Below, piece by piece: positions 1 through 8,166 of a stretch of 18,178 bases of DNA (positions within the stretch are counted from its first letter, which is position 1; every line of letters begins with the position of its first letter). The DNA is from Acidobacteriaceae bacterium (GTDB lineage: Bacteria > Acidobacteriota > Terriglobia > Terriglobales > Acidobacteriaceae), in NCBI GenBank assembly GCA_003135495.1, contig PLBX01000502.1, positions 1,022 to 19,199 of the forward strand, written 5' to 3'. The notes below the pieces were generated by a model, which worked only from the letters and a program-made list of their open reading frames with translations, made no database searches and was not told the origin of the DNA. A program made the position numbers and the translations under genes.

Positions 1-1417
1 GGCTGGTGTGGCAGACGGCGCAAATGGCTTGGTAACTGGTCGCGGGGCCAAACTTCTCCCAAGCTCGCAGATTGGCTCGTTCGCTTCCCGGCGCATCGAT
101 GACCTTCCAGTAGTTGATCCACTGCTTGGTCAGCCTGCTGTACTGGATCGGAAAAACGTGGATCTCTCCATTGGGCAGTTTGGTTGCATAAGCTTGTTGG
201 AACTTTGATCCGATCGTGTAATCCACAGGATACGTGTGCCACTCGCCGTCCGACTGCTTGATGACGAAATAGTGGCGTCCGTCGCGGATTACCATGCGGG
301 CAAACGGCACGCGGTTCTGATGGCGAGAGACTACCACCTTGCCATTAAGGTATTCGGCGTCATCGCCCAAGAAGAATTCATTGTTGCTCTGGAAATCGCC
401 GATGACGTTTTGCGGAGAATATGGACGCAGCATTTTCGACATCCCGGTTTCAGACCATGCGCGGTAGATGCTACCGTGGCAGCCCTGGCAGGACTCGGAG
501 CCGACATACTCGGGTAAGGGACGACCCTCGTGGCGTTCGATCGAAAGCGTTTCTACGCTCTGATTCTCTGCCGAAGTTCTTTTCTCGCCGTCCGCGTGCT
601 TCAGGAAACTTTCAAAAGTCTCGCCATGATCCAACTTGAGCATCTTGTAAATGGCTTGCAAATTCTCGAGCGCTTTCGGTGCAAGACTGTCCTTGCCTTC
701 GTAAACTGAGACAAAGCTGTCCGCCGCTGGTCGCAACTCTCCAGCAGAGAGCTGAACCAACGCCAGCAAATACGTGATTTCAGAGTCGGGGGAATTCAAC
801 TCTCGCGCTTCCGCAAGGGAATACTCGCTGTCCTTCAGTAGGGCAGTGCGCCTTTCGCCCATCGGCGCATCGAGCGCCTGCCCCAGAAGCGCCCGGCCTT
901 TGGCGAAGTTGGCAGTCGCTTTCAGCTTGCGTTTGAGCTCCGGCCAGTTCTCCGGCGCAACGGTAGCGGGCGCGGAAAACCGATCCAGACAATCGATTGC
1001 ATCGTGAGCGTCAGAGATCGCCGCGTCGTTCAAATGTTGGCGCGCTTCTACATCGGCCACCGGTACCAGAAGCAACGGGTTCTCGGGCAAAAGCGCCAGC
1101 GATTCTCTGGCGAAATGCAGCCCCGAGTTGTAATCCTGCAGGTCGAAGCTGGCTCGGGCCGCCACGTCGTAAGCTTGGAAGAGAAAGGCAGATTGGGGAA
1201 ATCGCGCCAGGAACAACATGGCTTGTTGGAGCCTCTCCGCAGGCGGGCCTTGTTTGAACAGCGCCGGAAAGGCCGCGCGTTCGGCGGCATCAGAGATCTC
1301 ATCGGCTACCGTGGAGGACTTTCGGTTTTGGGTCGTGATATTCGCATCGATATCCTGACCCGCCAGATGCGCAACGGGGCAAACAAACAACGCGATTAAC
1401 AAGAGCCGTCGGAACAT
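1..1417 (-). CDS. Exported TPR / multihaem cytochrome c-like protein, 3' end beyond the left edge
   Basis: This frame is open from the ATG at 1417 to the window edge (472 codons), so the C-terminus is missing. The N-terminus (MFRRLLLIALFVCPVAHLAGQ) is a typical Sec signal peptide ending near residue 20. Residues of roughly 40-270 are helical and alanine/leucine-rich and read like tetratricopeptide repeats. Two haem c-binding CxxCH motifs follow: CQGCH at residues 310-314 and CAVCH at 466-470, with a beta-rich stretch between them. More haem motifs may lie beyond the edge. The likely role is a periplasmic electron-transfer or scaffold protein. It lies 74 bases downstream of the enolase-family gene on the same strand, but has no obvious link to sugar breakdown. 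The domain order, export and haem motifs are seen directly; TPR assignment is by pattern and less sure. No substrate can be named. Confidence 0.82.
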   Translation of the reverse strand, partial: MFRRLLLIALFVCPVAHLAGQDIDANITTQNRKSSTVADEISDAAERAAFPALFKQGPPAERLQQAMLFLARFPQSAFLFQAYDVAARASFDLQDYNSGLHFARESLALLPENPLLLVPVADVEARQHLNDAAISDAHDAIDCLDRFSAPATVAPENWPELKRKLKATANFAKGRALLGQALDAPMGERRTALLKDSEYSLAEARELNSPDSEITYLLALVQLSAGELRPAADSFVSVYEGKDSLAPKALENLQAIYKMLKLDHGETFESFLKHADGEKRTSAENQSVETLSIERHEGRPLPEYVGSESCQGCHGSIYRAWSETGMSKMLRPYSPQNVIGDFQSNNEFFLGDDAEYLNGKVVVSRHQNRVPFARMVIRDGRHYFVIKQSDGEWHTYPVDYTIGSKFQQAYATKLPNGEIHVFPIQYSRLTKQWINYWKVIDAPGSERANLRAWEKFGPATSYQAICAVCHTS

Positions 1418-1491
1418 TTGAGCGCACTCTAGACCAAAACACGCCCTCTAGGCAATGGACGGGGTGCTTCTTAGGCATTGGAGCAGAGCGT

Positions 1492-2601
1492 TCACAGGAT
1501 CTTGATAGTGCAGTTGTCGATGAAATCCCAATCCCAGTCGACCCCAATCCCCGGGGCTTGAGGGGGATGAGCATAACCCTGCGCATCTATATCGATCGCG
1601 CGTTTCATGCCAAAGTCCATGTATGAGGTCGGGTAAAGCAGTTCCAAGAATTCACAATTGGAGATGGCGGCGCAGCAATGCAGATTCACAATCTCAAGGG
1701 CATGGTAGATCGTGGTGTGCAGCTCACAGCGCACTCCAAAGGATTCGGCCAAATGCGCCGTCTTCATCACCGGGGTGACCCCGCCCTTCCAGGAGACATC
1801 GGTTCTCACAATGTCGACGACGCCACCCGAGATGCACTCCGCAGTGGAGTAGTGCGAACCAGCGAGGACTTCGGTGCCGCAGATTGGAATATCGAGCTTG
1901 GCGGTGAGTTTCCTTAAGCCGTGGAAGTTGACGTCAGAAAGTGGCTCCTCCAGCCAGTAAAAATTCAATCGCTCAAGTGCACGACCAACACGCAGAGCCT
2001 CTTCGTAGGAGTAAGCCGCGACGGGATCCGCCATCAGCTTGAAGTCTGGGCCCACGGCGTCCCGGCAGGCGTGATACGCCTCTAGATCAAATTCCACTTT
2101 GCCGGGCGGGTGCAGTTTGTAAGCATGCCAGCCCCGTGCTTTCACTTCCAGCGCTTGCTTCGCATAATGTTCCGGCGAGGCCAGCACAAAGGAGCTGGCG
2201 TACACGGGAACCCTCTCGCGATAAGCCCCGAGGAGCTTGAACAATGGCAGGCTAGCAGCTTTACCTGCGATGTCCCAAAGGCAGATATCGAACGGTCCGT
2301 AGGAATAAATCGGAACGTGATTCCACCAGCGATCATGGGTGCGAAACTCCTGCCAGAGTTTCTCGCGAAACAACGGATCTTTGCCTTCGAAAAACGGCTT
2401 TAACGCGGTGGCAGCAATCGTCCCTGCCATCTCTGCGCCCCGGCCGGCAAAGCCAAAAGAGTGACCTGCGATGCCGGCATCGGTATTCATCGAGATGACC
2501 AGGAAATCGAAATTCGACTTGCCGCCAGCCCGCATTTCGCTGTCCGACATTGCCTCGCGAGTGTTTCGGCAAGCTCGCACCTCAATGGACTTGATGACCA
2601 A
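1492..2601 (-). CDS. Enolase-superfamily (mandelate racemase group) sugar-acid dehydratase
   Basis: This 369-residue protein is full length for the mandelate racemase / muconate lactonizing group, whose members abstract a proton alpha to a carboxylate using Mg2+. The expected residues are present: metal ligands near D192 (ADP), E218 (LEEP) and E244 (CGTE), and the general-acid/base pair D268 (RTD) and H295 (ELH). The second-strand motif is K162-L-H164 instead of the common KxK, which argues against simple equivalence with L-fuconate dehydratase at 8156-9409. The start is TTG at 2601. It is supported by an AGAGGA Shine-Dalgarno about 7 bases upstream (complement of 2609-2613) and by the family-like N-terminus MVIKSIEVRAC. 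Substrate is probably an aldonic or aldaric acid; rhamnonate, galactonate and others all remain possible. The gene is minus-strand, with the RhaT-family gene divergent to it across 2602-2916. Confidence 0.88.
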   Translation of the reverse strand: MVIKSIEVRACRNTREAMSDSEMRAGGKSNFDFLVISMNTDAGIAGHSFGFAGRGAEMAGTIAATALKPFFEGKDPLFREKLWQEFRTHDRWWNHVPIYSYGPFDICLWDIAGKAASLPLFKLLGAYRERVPVYASSFVLASPEHYAKQALEVKARGWHAYKLHPPGKVEFDLEAYHACRDAVGPDFKLMADPVAAYSYEEALRVGRALERLNFYWLEEPLSDVNFHGLRKLTAKLDIPICGTEVLAGSHYSTAECISGGVVDIVRTDVSWKGGVTPVMKTAHLAESFGVRCELHTTIYHALEIVNLHCCAAISNCEFLELLYPTSYMDFGMKRAIDIDAQGYAHPPQAPGIGVDWDWDFIDNCTIKIL

Positions 2602-2712
2602 TCTGGAATCCTCTGGAAGTTGTACGTTACGCCCTTCGGAACGTCGTGACTGTACTCAATGCGCCCTTAGCTGTCAAACGAACCGCGGTTCTTGCCAGTG
2701 CTCCACTTTATG

Positions 2713-2778
2713 AACCACAGAGTACACGAAGGGTAAGAAATCGGATTCTGTCGTGTTTTCTTAGTGTCCTTCGTGGTT
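2713..2778. repeat. Dispersed-type imperfect palindrome (AACCAC...GTGGTT)
   Basis: The gap between the divergent enolase and permease genes holds an imperfect inverted repeat. AACCAC (2713-2718) pairs with GTGGTT (2773-2778), and CACGAAGG (2725-2732) is matched by CCTTCGTG (2768-2775). The arms also carry AGAAA and TTTCT tracts. The spacing of the two pairings differs, so this is not one clean hairpin but a degenerate, REP-like unit. I recall similar AACCACGAAGGACAC-type sequence scattered through many genomes, but copy number cannot be tested here. The rest of 2602-2892 shows nothing else I can name. Confidence 0.5.
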
Positions 2779-2904
2779 AAATCAGCAACTTAACCGATTC
2801 CCTCCATCTCGGCGCTGATTTTCCTTGACCTATGGAGCGGTGATAGTTCATTTTCTTCACTCCCTCCTCTGCGCACGGTCTGTGGGCGTTCAGTGGATCA
2901 ACCT

Positions 2905-2910
2905 GAGGAG
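2905..2910 (+). promoter_or_regulatory. Ribosome binding site that sets the permease start
   Basis: GAGGAG ends six bases before the ATG at 2917. An in-frame GTG at 2893 lies upstream of this site, so the Shine-Dalgarno favours the shorter protein. That start also gives an N-terminus (MSGNVVWGLAVVVLAG) that begins directly with the first membrane segment. Confidence 0.7.
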
Positions 2911-2916
2911 AACTCT

Positions 2917-3933
2917 ATGAGCGGAAACGTCGTATGGGGACTAGCAGTGGTCGTTCTTGCCGGAATTCTCCAAGGAAGCTTTGCTGCGCCCATGAAGCGG
3001 ATGTCTGCATGGCGCTGGGAAAACAGCTGGCTGCTATTCGCCTTGTCAGGCCTGATCATTTTCCCCTGGATTATTAACTTTGCCACCGTGCCGAATGTGC
3101 TCGGAGTTTACTCGGGGGTCTCAACATCCACTCTCGTCAAAGTTGTTTCATTTGGGCTGCTCTGGGGCGCCGGAGCAACGCTCTTTGGCCTGGGCATTGC
3201 CCGGGTGGGATTGGCCTTGGGTTTCGCTCTCATCCTGGGCATTACAGCTTCGTTTGGTTCCCTGATCCCGATGGCGATTCTCCATCCGGAGGAACTTCTC
3301 CTGAAACGTGGGGTTGCCTTGATCGTCGGAAGCATCATCATGGTTCTGGGCCTAGTTTTTCTTGCGCTTGCCGGGCGGACTCGAGAGCACGATCTGGGAG
3401 GGGGCGGTGGCGCCCGTTCAGGCTTCACCGTCGGGCTGGTGATTTGCATCTTCTCCGGCATTTTTTCTTCGATGCTGAACTTCAGTTTTGTCTTCGGAGA
3501 TGAACTGCGGCTGCATGCTCTACAGGCCGGGGCAAGCAACGCGATGGCCGCCAATCCGATTTGGGCGCTCACGGTGACAGGCGGTTTTGTTTCGAATTTC
3601 CTTTATTGCGTGTATCTGTTGAACAAGAACCGTACGTGGGCTGTGTTCCGCGAAGGCAACCCATATGCGTCCTGGCCGCTCGGCATTTTGATGGGGTTGT
3701 TGTGGTTCGGGGGAGTCGTCTTCTACGGAACGGGCGCCGCCTCCCTGGGTTCGTTGGGTAGCATCGTGGGCTGGCCCATCTTCATGACGCTCGACATTAT
3801 CGTGGGTCTGTTCTGGGGCGCAATGTCGGGCGAATGGAAGGGGGCGAGTCGCCGGGCATTGGTTTACAACTGGGCTGGAATCGCAGTCCTGCTGGTGGCA
3901 ATCGCGGTCATCTCCGCAGGCAACGCAACATAG
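2917..3933 (+). CDS. rhaT: RhaT-family (L-rhamnose/H+ symporter-like) deoxysugar permease
   Basis: The protein is 338 residues from the ATG chosen by its Shine-Dalgarno, close to the usual size of E. coli RhaT. It is almost entirely hydrophobic with about ten predicted membrane segments. It keeps RhaT-like features: an early AAPMKRMSAWRWE segment (RhaT has APFKKVKKWSWE), a PWII/PN pair in the second helix region, a W-G-x-G segment followed by G-L-x-x-x-x-G-L-x-x-G, and a KxGxxxxxxSGIFSxxxxF-type central region. RhaT takes up L-rhamnose with a proton. Here the surrounding enzymes suggest L-fucose or a related 6-deoxysugar, which is inference. The gene converges on the CRTAC1 gene with only 22 bases between stops, and no clear terminator is visible there. 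Confidence 0.85.
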   Translation: MSGNVVWGLAVVVLAGILQGSFAAPMKRMSAWRWENSWLLFALSGLIIFPWIINFATVPNVLGVYSGVSTSTLVKVVSFGLLWGAGATLFGLGIARVGLALGFALILGITASFGSLIPMAILHPEELLLKRGVALIVGSIIMVLGLVFLALAGRTREHDLGGGGGARSGFTVGLVICIFSGIFSSMLNFSFVFGDELRLHALQAGASNAMAANPIWALTVTGGFVSNFLYCVYLLNKNRTWAVFREGNPYASWPLGILMGLLWFGGVVFYGTGAASLGSLGSIVGWPIFMTLDIIVGLFWGAMSGEWKGASRRALVYNWAGIAVLLVAIAVISAGNAT

Positions 3934-3955
3934 TTTGTCTTAAGGGCTGGAGGCG

Positions 3956-5755
3956 CTATTTGGCGTTCCCGCCCCGCACCTCGATCCGCACCGAACTGAC
4001 TCCGCAGGTCTTGCTCTTGTCAACACCGCCACCTTCCCGCACAACGTAATACTGGTTCGCGGGAAGATCGGAGAGAGTCTCGACCAATCCGCTAGGCCAG
4101 CGAATCACGACCTTCTCCGCCTTGGTGGACTTGCCCAGGCCGAAATGCAGCCGCAGATCGCTCTGCGAGATGAAGCCGTCCCCACTGCGCACTTCCTTCT
4201 CGTGCTTGTCACCGCCTTGTTCCAAGGTCACCACAGCGCCCACGGCTGCGCGATTCGATTTCACCCCAACCAGTTGCAAGCTGATCCAATTTCCAATCGG
4301 CGAAGTGTTGTAATAAAGCGACGGCTTCTCGTTCATATTGTTGACCAGAGCCTCTTCGTGACCATCGTTGAAGAGATCGCCGAGCGCCATGCCGCGAGCG
4401 GAGTGTGGTTCGCTCAGAACCGAGCCCGCTTCCGCAGTGATGTTGGCGAATGTCCCGTCGCGCAGGTTGTAGTACGCAACCTTCGGCTCACGATAGCTGG
4501 TACCTAACGCTTTGCCATCCACCTCGGGATACACGTGGCCATTACCAATCAGGATTCCGGGCCACCCACTGTTGTCGAAGTCGTAGAATTGAACTCCCCA
4601 TCCCAGCCAGTTCTTGATCCTGCCCATGCCCGCGCTGTAGGTGACGTCGTCAAAGCTGTTGTCCCCGCGATTCAGGTAGAGCGTTGGAGTGTCGTCGCTG
4701 AAGTTGGTTTTAACGATGTCCTGATAGCCGCTGTGAGTAAAGTCGTCGGCGGAAAGTCCCATGCCTGCCTGCTCGGATCCGTCCTCGTTGTATGCCACTC
4801 CGGCCTTTTTCCCAATGTCGGTGAACGTTCCGTCATGGTTGTTGTGATACAGAATGCTGGCCGTAGAGTCGCAGGCAACGTAAATATCCGGCCACCCATC
4901 ATGGTCGAAATCCGCGGTCAGCGAGGTGAGTCCGTAACATCCCGTTGTATTGAGAATGCCGGACTTCTGCGAGACGTCGGTGAACGTACCGTCGCCGTTG
5001 TTGTGATAAATGGCGTTCACGCCCGGCTTGAGCCCCCGTGGCCCGCACATGACGTTGATCCCTTTCCACTGGCACCAGGGCCCGTCTCCTGGTTGCGGCA
5101 CAGAGTCGTAACTGAAGTCCACGTAGCGCACTACGAGAATATCGACTTTCCCGTCGCGGTCGTAATCGACAAAACTGCAACCGGTGCTCCACTCGTCCCG
5201 AGAGGCCTTGAGCCCAGCTTTGGCAGTCACGTCGCTAAACGTGCCGTTCCCGTTGTTTCGATACAGCACGTTTTGTCCCCAGTAAGTGACAAACAAATCG
5301 AGATAGCCGTCGTTGTCGTAGTCGCCGACGCACGCGCCTTGTCCCCAGCCTGAGCGCGCCAGTCCGGCCTGCGATGTTACATCTGTAAATGTCCCATCGT
5401 GGTTGTTGTGATATAGGTGCCCCGTAGGGGCCTTATCTTTTGGGAATCCCTCTACGGTCGAACCGTTGGGAAGGTAAATGTCAGGCCATCCGTCGTTATC
5501 GTAATCGAAAATGACGGCGCCGTTACCAGTGGTCTCAATGATGAATTCTTTGTGAGTGTCGCCGCCGTATACGTTGAGCGCGCTCAGTCCCGCTTGCTGG
5601 GCAATGTCCTCGAGGTGAACTTCGCCCGGCTTGACTTTCGGTGTCGCCGGTTTGGTGGGCTGCGTTGCCTGGGCTGCAAGCCAGCTTGCTAGCAGTGAAA
5701 GCACGGCGAGAAGCAGAACGGATCGGGACCTTTTGACTCCTGTGAGCTGGATCAC
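3956..5755 (-). CDS. Exported CRTAC1 family protein (FG-GAP/VCBS repeats plus ASPIC/UnbV domain)
   Basis: This 599-residue protein has a signal peptide (SRSVLLLAVLSLLASWLAAQA, near residues 10-30) and then a proline/lysine linker. A beta-propeller follows, built from Ca2+-binding repeats: DYDNDGWPD (84-92), DYDNDGYLD, DYDRDGKVD, DFDHDGWPD and DFDNSGWPG, each preceded by NNxDGTFTD-like blade edges. The C-terminal 90 residues (AVGAVVTLEQGG ... SGDGFISQSDLRLHFGLG ... IRWPSG) are a clear ASPIC/UnbV domain. Such proteins are surface or periplasmic and probably bind carbohydrate or partner proteins; no enzymatic role is established. The start is GTG at 5755, because an in-frame TAA lies four codons upstream. 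It follows the FAH gene by 42 bases on the same strand, so co-transcription is likely, although the functional link is unclear. Confidence 0.93.
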   Translation of the reverse strand: MIQLTGVKRSRSVLLLAVLSLLASWLAAQATQPTKPATPKVKPGEVHLEDIAQQAGLSALNVYGGDTHKEFIIETTGNGAVIFDYDNDGWPDIYLPNGSTVEGFPKDKAPTGHLYHNNHDGTFTDVTSQAGLARSGWGQGACVGDYDNDGYLDLFVTYWGQNVLYRNNGNGTFSDVTAKAGLKASRDEWSTGCSFVDYDRDGKVDILVVRYVDFSYDSVPQPGDGPWCQWKGINVMCGPRGLKPGVNAIYHNNGDGTFTDVSQKSGILNTTGCYGLTSLTADFDHDGWPDIYVACDSTASILYHNNHDGTFTDIGKKAGVAYNEDGSEQAGMGLSADDFTHSGYQDIVKTNFSDDTPTLYLNRGDNSFDDVTYSAGMGRIKNWLGWGVQFYDFDNSGWPGILIGNGHVYPEVDGKALGTSYREPKVAYYNLRDGTFANITAEAGSVLSEPHSARGMALGDLFNDGHEEALVNNMNEKPSLYYNTSPIGNWISLQLVGVKSNRAAVGAVVTLEQGGDKHEKEVRSGDGFISQSDLRLHFGLGKSTKAEKVVIRWPSGLVETLSDLPANQYYVVREGGGVDKSKTCGVSSVRIEVRGGNAK

Positions 5756-5797
5756 CCAGACATCTTAAAGCAGAAATCGCAACTCTTCTCCACAGTC

Positions 5798-6691
5798 TCA
5801 TCTCGCCGGATGGGAGCTAACCGTATCGGTGGTTATGGGCTGCCATGCAACCACCGTCTGCCGTGACTCGCCAAGCTGGTCGATCCCCAATCCAACGACA
5901 TCGCCTGCCTTCAGGTACTGTGGCGGCTTCATGCCCAATCCGACTCCAGCCGGTGTTCCGGTGCTGATGACATCGCCGGGCAGCAACGTCATGAATTGGC
6001 TGACGTAGCTGACGAGAGTGGGTACATCAAAAATCATCTCGCGAGTGGAACTGCGTTGCCGGCAAACGCCGTTAACCTTCAGCCACATTCCCAACTGGCT
6101 CGTGTCCGGAATCTCGTCACGTGTCGCCAGGAACGGTCCTAGCGGCGCAAACGTGTCTGCGCTCTTTCCCTTGACCCATTGCCCGCCACGTTCCAGTTGA
6201 AACACGCGCTCGGAATAATCGTTGTGCAGAACGTAGCCGGCCACATGTTCGAGCGCATCCTCCCGCTCGATATAGCTGCCCTTCCTGCCGATCACGACAG
6301 CTAACTCGACCTCCCAATCCACTTCCCGCCCATTCTTCGGAATGACCAGATCATCGTTCGGCCCGACGAGTGAGGTGGTAGCTTTGAAAAATATGACTGG
6401 CTCTTTCGGGATCTCCATCTTGCTTTCTTTGGCGTGATCGCGAAAGTTCACCCCAATGCAGACGATCTTGCTGGGACGGGAGATCGGTGATCCCAGCCGG
6501 ACAGATTGCGCAACTCGCGGCGCGGAAGCGGCGTTCTCCTTCAACCAATGCTTGAGTCGGGGGAGTCCGTCGTTTGAGAAGAACGCTTCGTCATAGTCCG
6601 ATACGAAGCTGGAAACATCCAGACGCCTGGCGTCCTCCGTGATAAGCCCTGGATTCTCTCTGCCTGGCTCGCCAAATCGGATCAGCTTCAT
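5798..6691 (-). CDS. Fumarylacetoacetate hydrolase family protein, likely 2,4-diketo-3-deoxy-L-fuconate hydrolase
   Basis: The protein has 297 residues, typical for the FAH family. These enzymes use Mg2+/Mn2+ to cut C-C bonds in diketo acids or to act as related lyases. Metal-site residues are visible: E127 and E129 in DWEVEL, and D158 in HNDYSER. Other family marks are H86 in NFRDHAKE, K176 in GKSADTF, the LGP turn, and STGTPAGVG at 243-251. Close relatives include ureidoglycolate lyase-like proteins and the hydrolase that splits 2,4-diketo-3-deoxy-L-fuconate into pyruvate and L-lactate. The fucose genes nearby make the latter the best guess. The ATG at 6691 has GGAG nine bases upstream. It heads a minus-strand pair with CRTAC1 and is divergent to the Gfo/Idh gene, so the two probably share a control region. 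Confidence 0.88.
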   Translation of the reverse strand: MKLIRFGEPGRENPGLITEDARRLDVSSFVSDYDEAFFSNDGLPRLKHWLKENAASAPRVAQSVRLGSPISRPSKIVCIGVNFRDHAKESKMEIPKEPVIFFKATTSLVGPNDDLVIPKNGREVDWEVELAVVIGRKGSYIEREDALEHVAGYVLHNDYSERVFQLERGGQWVKGKSADTFAPLGPFLATRDEIPDTSQLGMWLKVNGVCRQRSSTREMIFDVPTLVSYVSQFMTLLPGDVISTGTPAGVGLGMKPPQYLKAGDVVGLGIDQLGESRQTVVAWQPITTDTVSSHPAR

Positions 6692-7083
6692 CTTTTGTTT
6701 CTCCGTCGCCTGTAACGCCGATGCGCGTCACAAATTGTTACCGAGTCCCTTCCCTTGAAAAGGCTGGATCGTAATCGAAGAAACTCGCGAGTGCAAGCCC
6801 AGGACGAAAGTTTTTTGAGGTTGCATGACAAAAAGTTTCAAAAGCTAAAATATCTTCCCCGTTAACGCACGAGGAAACACAAAATAGTTTGGCCCGCCGC
6901 GGTAGTTGCTGCTAGAGTTTGCGGTGGCACATGCGGTTAGACCATTGGCCGTTCACAACTGCGGACATCGAGAAAACTCTGGCGACGGGTGCACACGGGC
7001 CGCGAAGATTGATTGTTGTTCTTGATCTCGAACGCAAGTAAATCTGTCATTCCAAATTAGCGATCACGATAAGGGGATTCGAA
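6692..7083. promoter_or_regulatory. Divergent intergenic control region between the FAH and Gfo/Idh genes
   Basis: This 392-base stretch has no supported gene. It must drive both the minus-strand FAH gene and the plus-strand oxidoreductase. Visible structure includes a perfect 10-base palindrome ACTCGCGAGT (6783-6792), the inverted repeat listed separately at 6806-6839, and a Shine-Dalgarno AAGGGGA at 7071-7077 before the ATG at 7084. I could not pick convincing -35/-10 pairs. Confidence 0.55.
6806..6839. promoter_or_regulatory. Imperfect inverted repeat, candidate operator
   Basis: GAAAGTTTTTTG (6806-6817) is mirrored by CAAAAAGTTTC (6829-6839), with one mismatch and one extra T across an 11-base centre. 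Its place in a divergent promoter fits a regulator site. A role as a hairpin is less likely because the arms are AT-rich. Confidence 0.35.
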
Positions 7084-8166
7084 ATGCCTGACATCTTTCC
7101 GCACCTCGATTACAAACCCAAATTGCCGCAGCGCATGGACCACGGAATCGGCATTGTCGGCACCGGAGGGATCGTGAACTACGCGCATCTGCCCGCCTAC
7201 AAGAAGGCTGGATTCAAAGTTGTCGGCATCACGGACCGGAATCGGGAGCAGGCGGAGCGTACCGCCAAAGAACACGGAATCGGAAAAGTCTATGCCAGCC
7301 TCGATGAGCTGCTGCGTCAGCCGGAGATCGAGATCGTCGACATAGCCGTTTATCCCGCTGAGCAGGTCGCCATCGTCGAACAGGCCGCGGCCGCCGGCAA
7401 ACATCTGCTGTGCCAGAAGCCTTTGTCCGATGAGTATCCAAAAGCAGTTCGCAGCGTCGAACTCGCAGAACGCGCGAAGGTGAAGATTGCTGTCAACCAG
7501 CAGATGCGCTGGGACGCCGGCATCCGTTGCACTCGCCTCCTGATGGATGACGGCTGGCTTGGCACTCCCACATACGCCGCTATCCAGGTCCACTGCAAAA
7601 CCGATTGGAGTCTCTGGCCCTGGATTTATCAGGGCAAACACGTGGAGATCATGTTCCACAGCATACATTACATCGATTCGCTTCGTTATCTGCTGGGCGA
7701 CCCAGCCTACGTTTTCACCAGCGGGAGTCGAGCTCCCGGCGAAACCACGCAAGCCGAAACCAAAACTCTGACCACCTGGGAGTACACGTCCGGCCTGCAG
7801 GTGCTGATCGATGTTTGCCACACCACCTGGCAGGACGACGCCTACGCCATCTTTCGCTTCGAAGGCACGGAAGGGGTGATCAAGGGAACCATCGGATTGA
7901 TGTACAACTATCCCACCGGCCGACCCGACACCTTGGAATTTATGTCCAAGCGTAACCCCGGCTATTGGTTCGCCGCTCGCCTCGACAGCATGTGGATTCC
8001 AGATGCGTTTGCGGGTCCGATGGCGTCGCTCATGCGCTCCATCGAGAACGGCTCTGAACCGGAGACCAGCGGACGTGACAACCTGCGCACTTTGCAAGTT
8101 GTATTTGCCCAGTACCGTTCGATCGCGGAGAAGCGCGCTGTCCGCCCGGAAGAGATCAGCGCGTGA
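7084..8166 (+). CDS. Gfo/Idh/MocA family NAD(P)-dependent oxidoreductase
   Basis: The protein has 360 residues. A Rossmann fold starts after about 20 residues, with the nucleotide-binding GIVGTGGI at 23-30 and a basic/acidic strand end (GITDRN) at 49-54. The catalytic lysine region reads CQKPLSD (K112), where most members have EKP, so the preceding Glu is replaced by Gln. The C-terminal sheet domain has the conserved HYID (H195, D198) followed by SLRYLLG. Members oxidise or reduce sugars, inositols and sugar acids. In this context it could oxidise L-fucose or another aldose to its lactone, or act on a keto-sugar acid; this is inference. AAGGGGA sits about six bases before the ATG. Its 3' end overlaps the end of the convergent fucD by 11 bases. 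Confidence 0.9.
   Translation: MPDIFPHLDYKPKLPQRMDHGIGIVGTGGIVNYAHLPAYKKAGFKVVGITDRNREQAERTAKEHGIGKVYASLDELLRQPEIEIVDIAVYPAEQVAIVEQAAAAGKHLLCQKPLSDEYPKAVRSVELAERAKVKIAVNQQMRWDAGIRCTRLLMDDGWLGTPTYAAIQVHCKTDWSLWPWIYQGKHVEIMFHSIHYIDSLRYLLGDPAYVFTSGSRAPGETTQAETKTLTTWEYTSGLQVLIDVCHTTWQDDAYAIFRFEGTEGVIKGTIGLMYNYPTGRPDTLEFMSKRNPGYWFAARLDSMWIPDAFAGPMASLMRSIENGSEPETSGRDNLRTLQVVFAQYRSIAEKRAVRPEEISA

Noticed and set aside
2893..2916. Upstream GTG start for the RhaT-family permease
   Set aside because: The added residues (MDQPEENS) encode the Shine-Dalgarno of the ATG at 2917 and do not fit a membrane protein start.
4535..5353. A 272-codon plus-strand frame opposite the CRTAC1 gene
   Set aside because: Its valine-rich repeats (VVVV, EVG) are the complement of the DYDNDG propeller repeats, not a separate protein.
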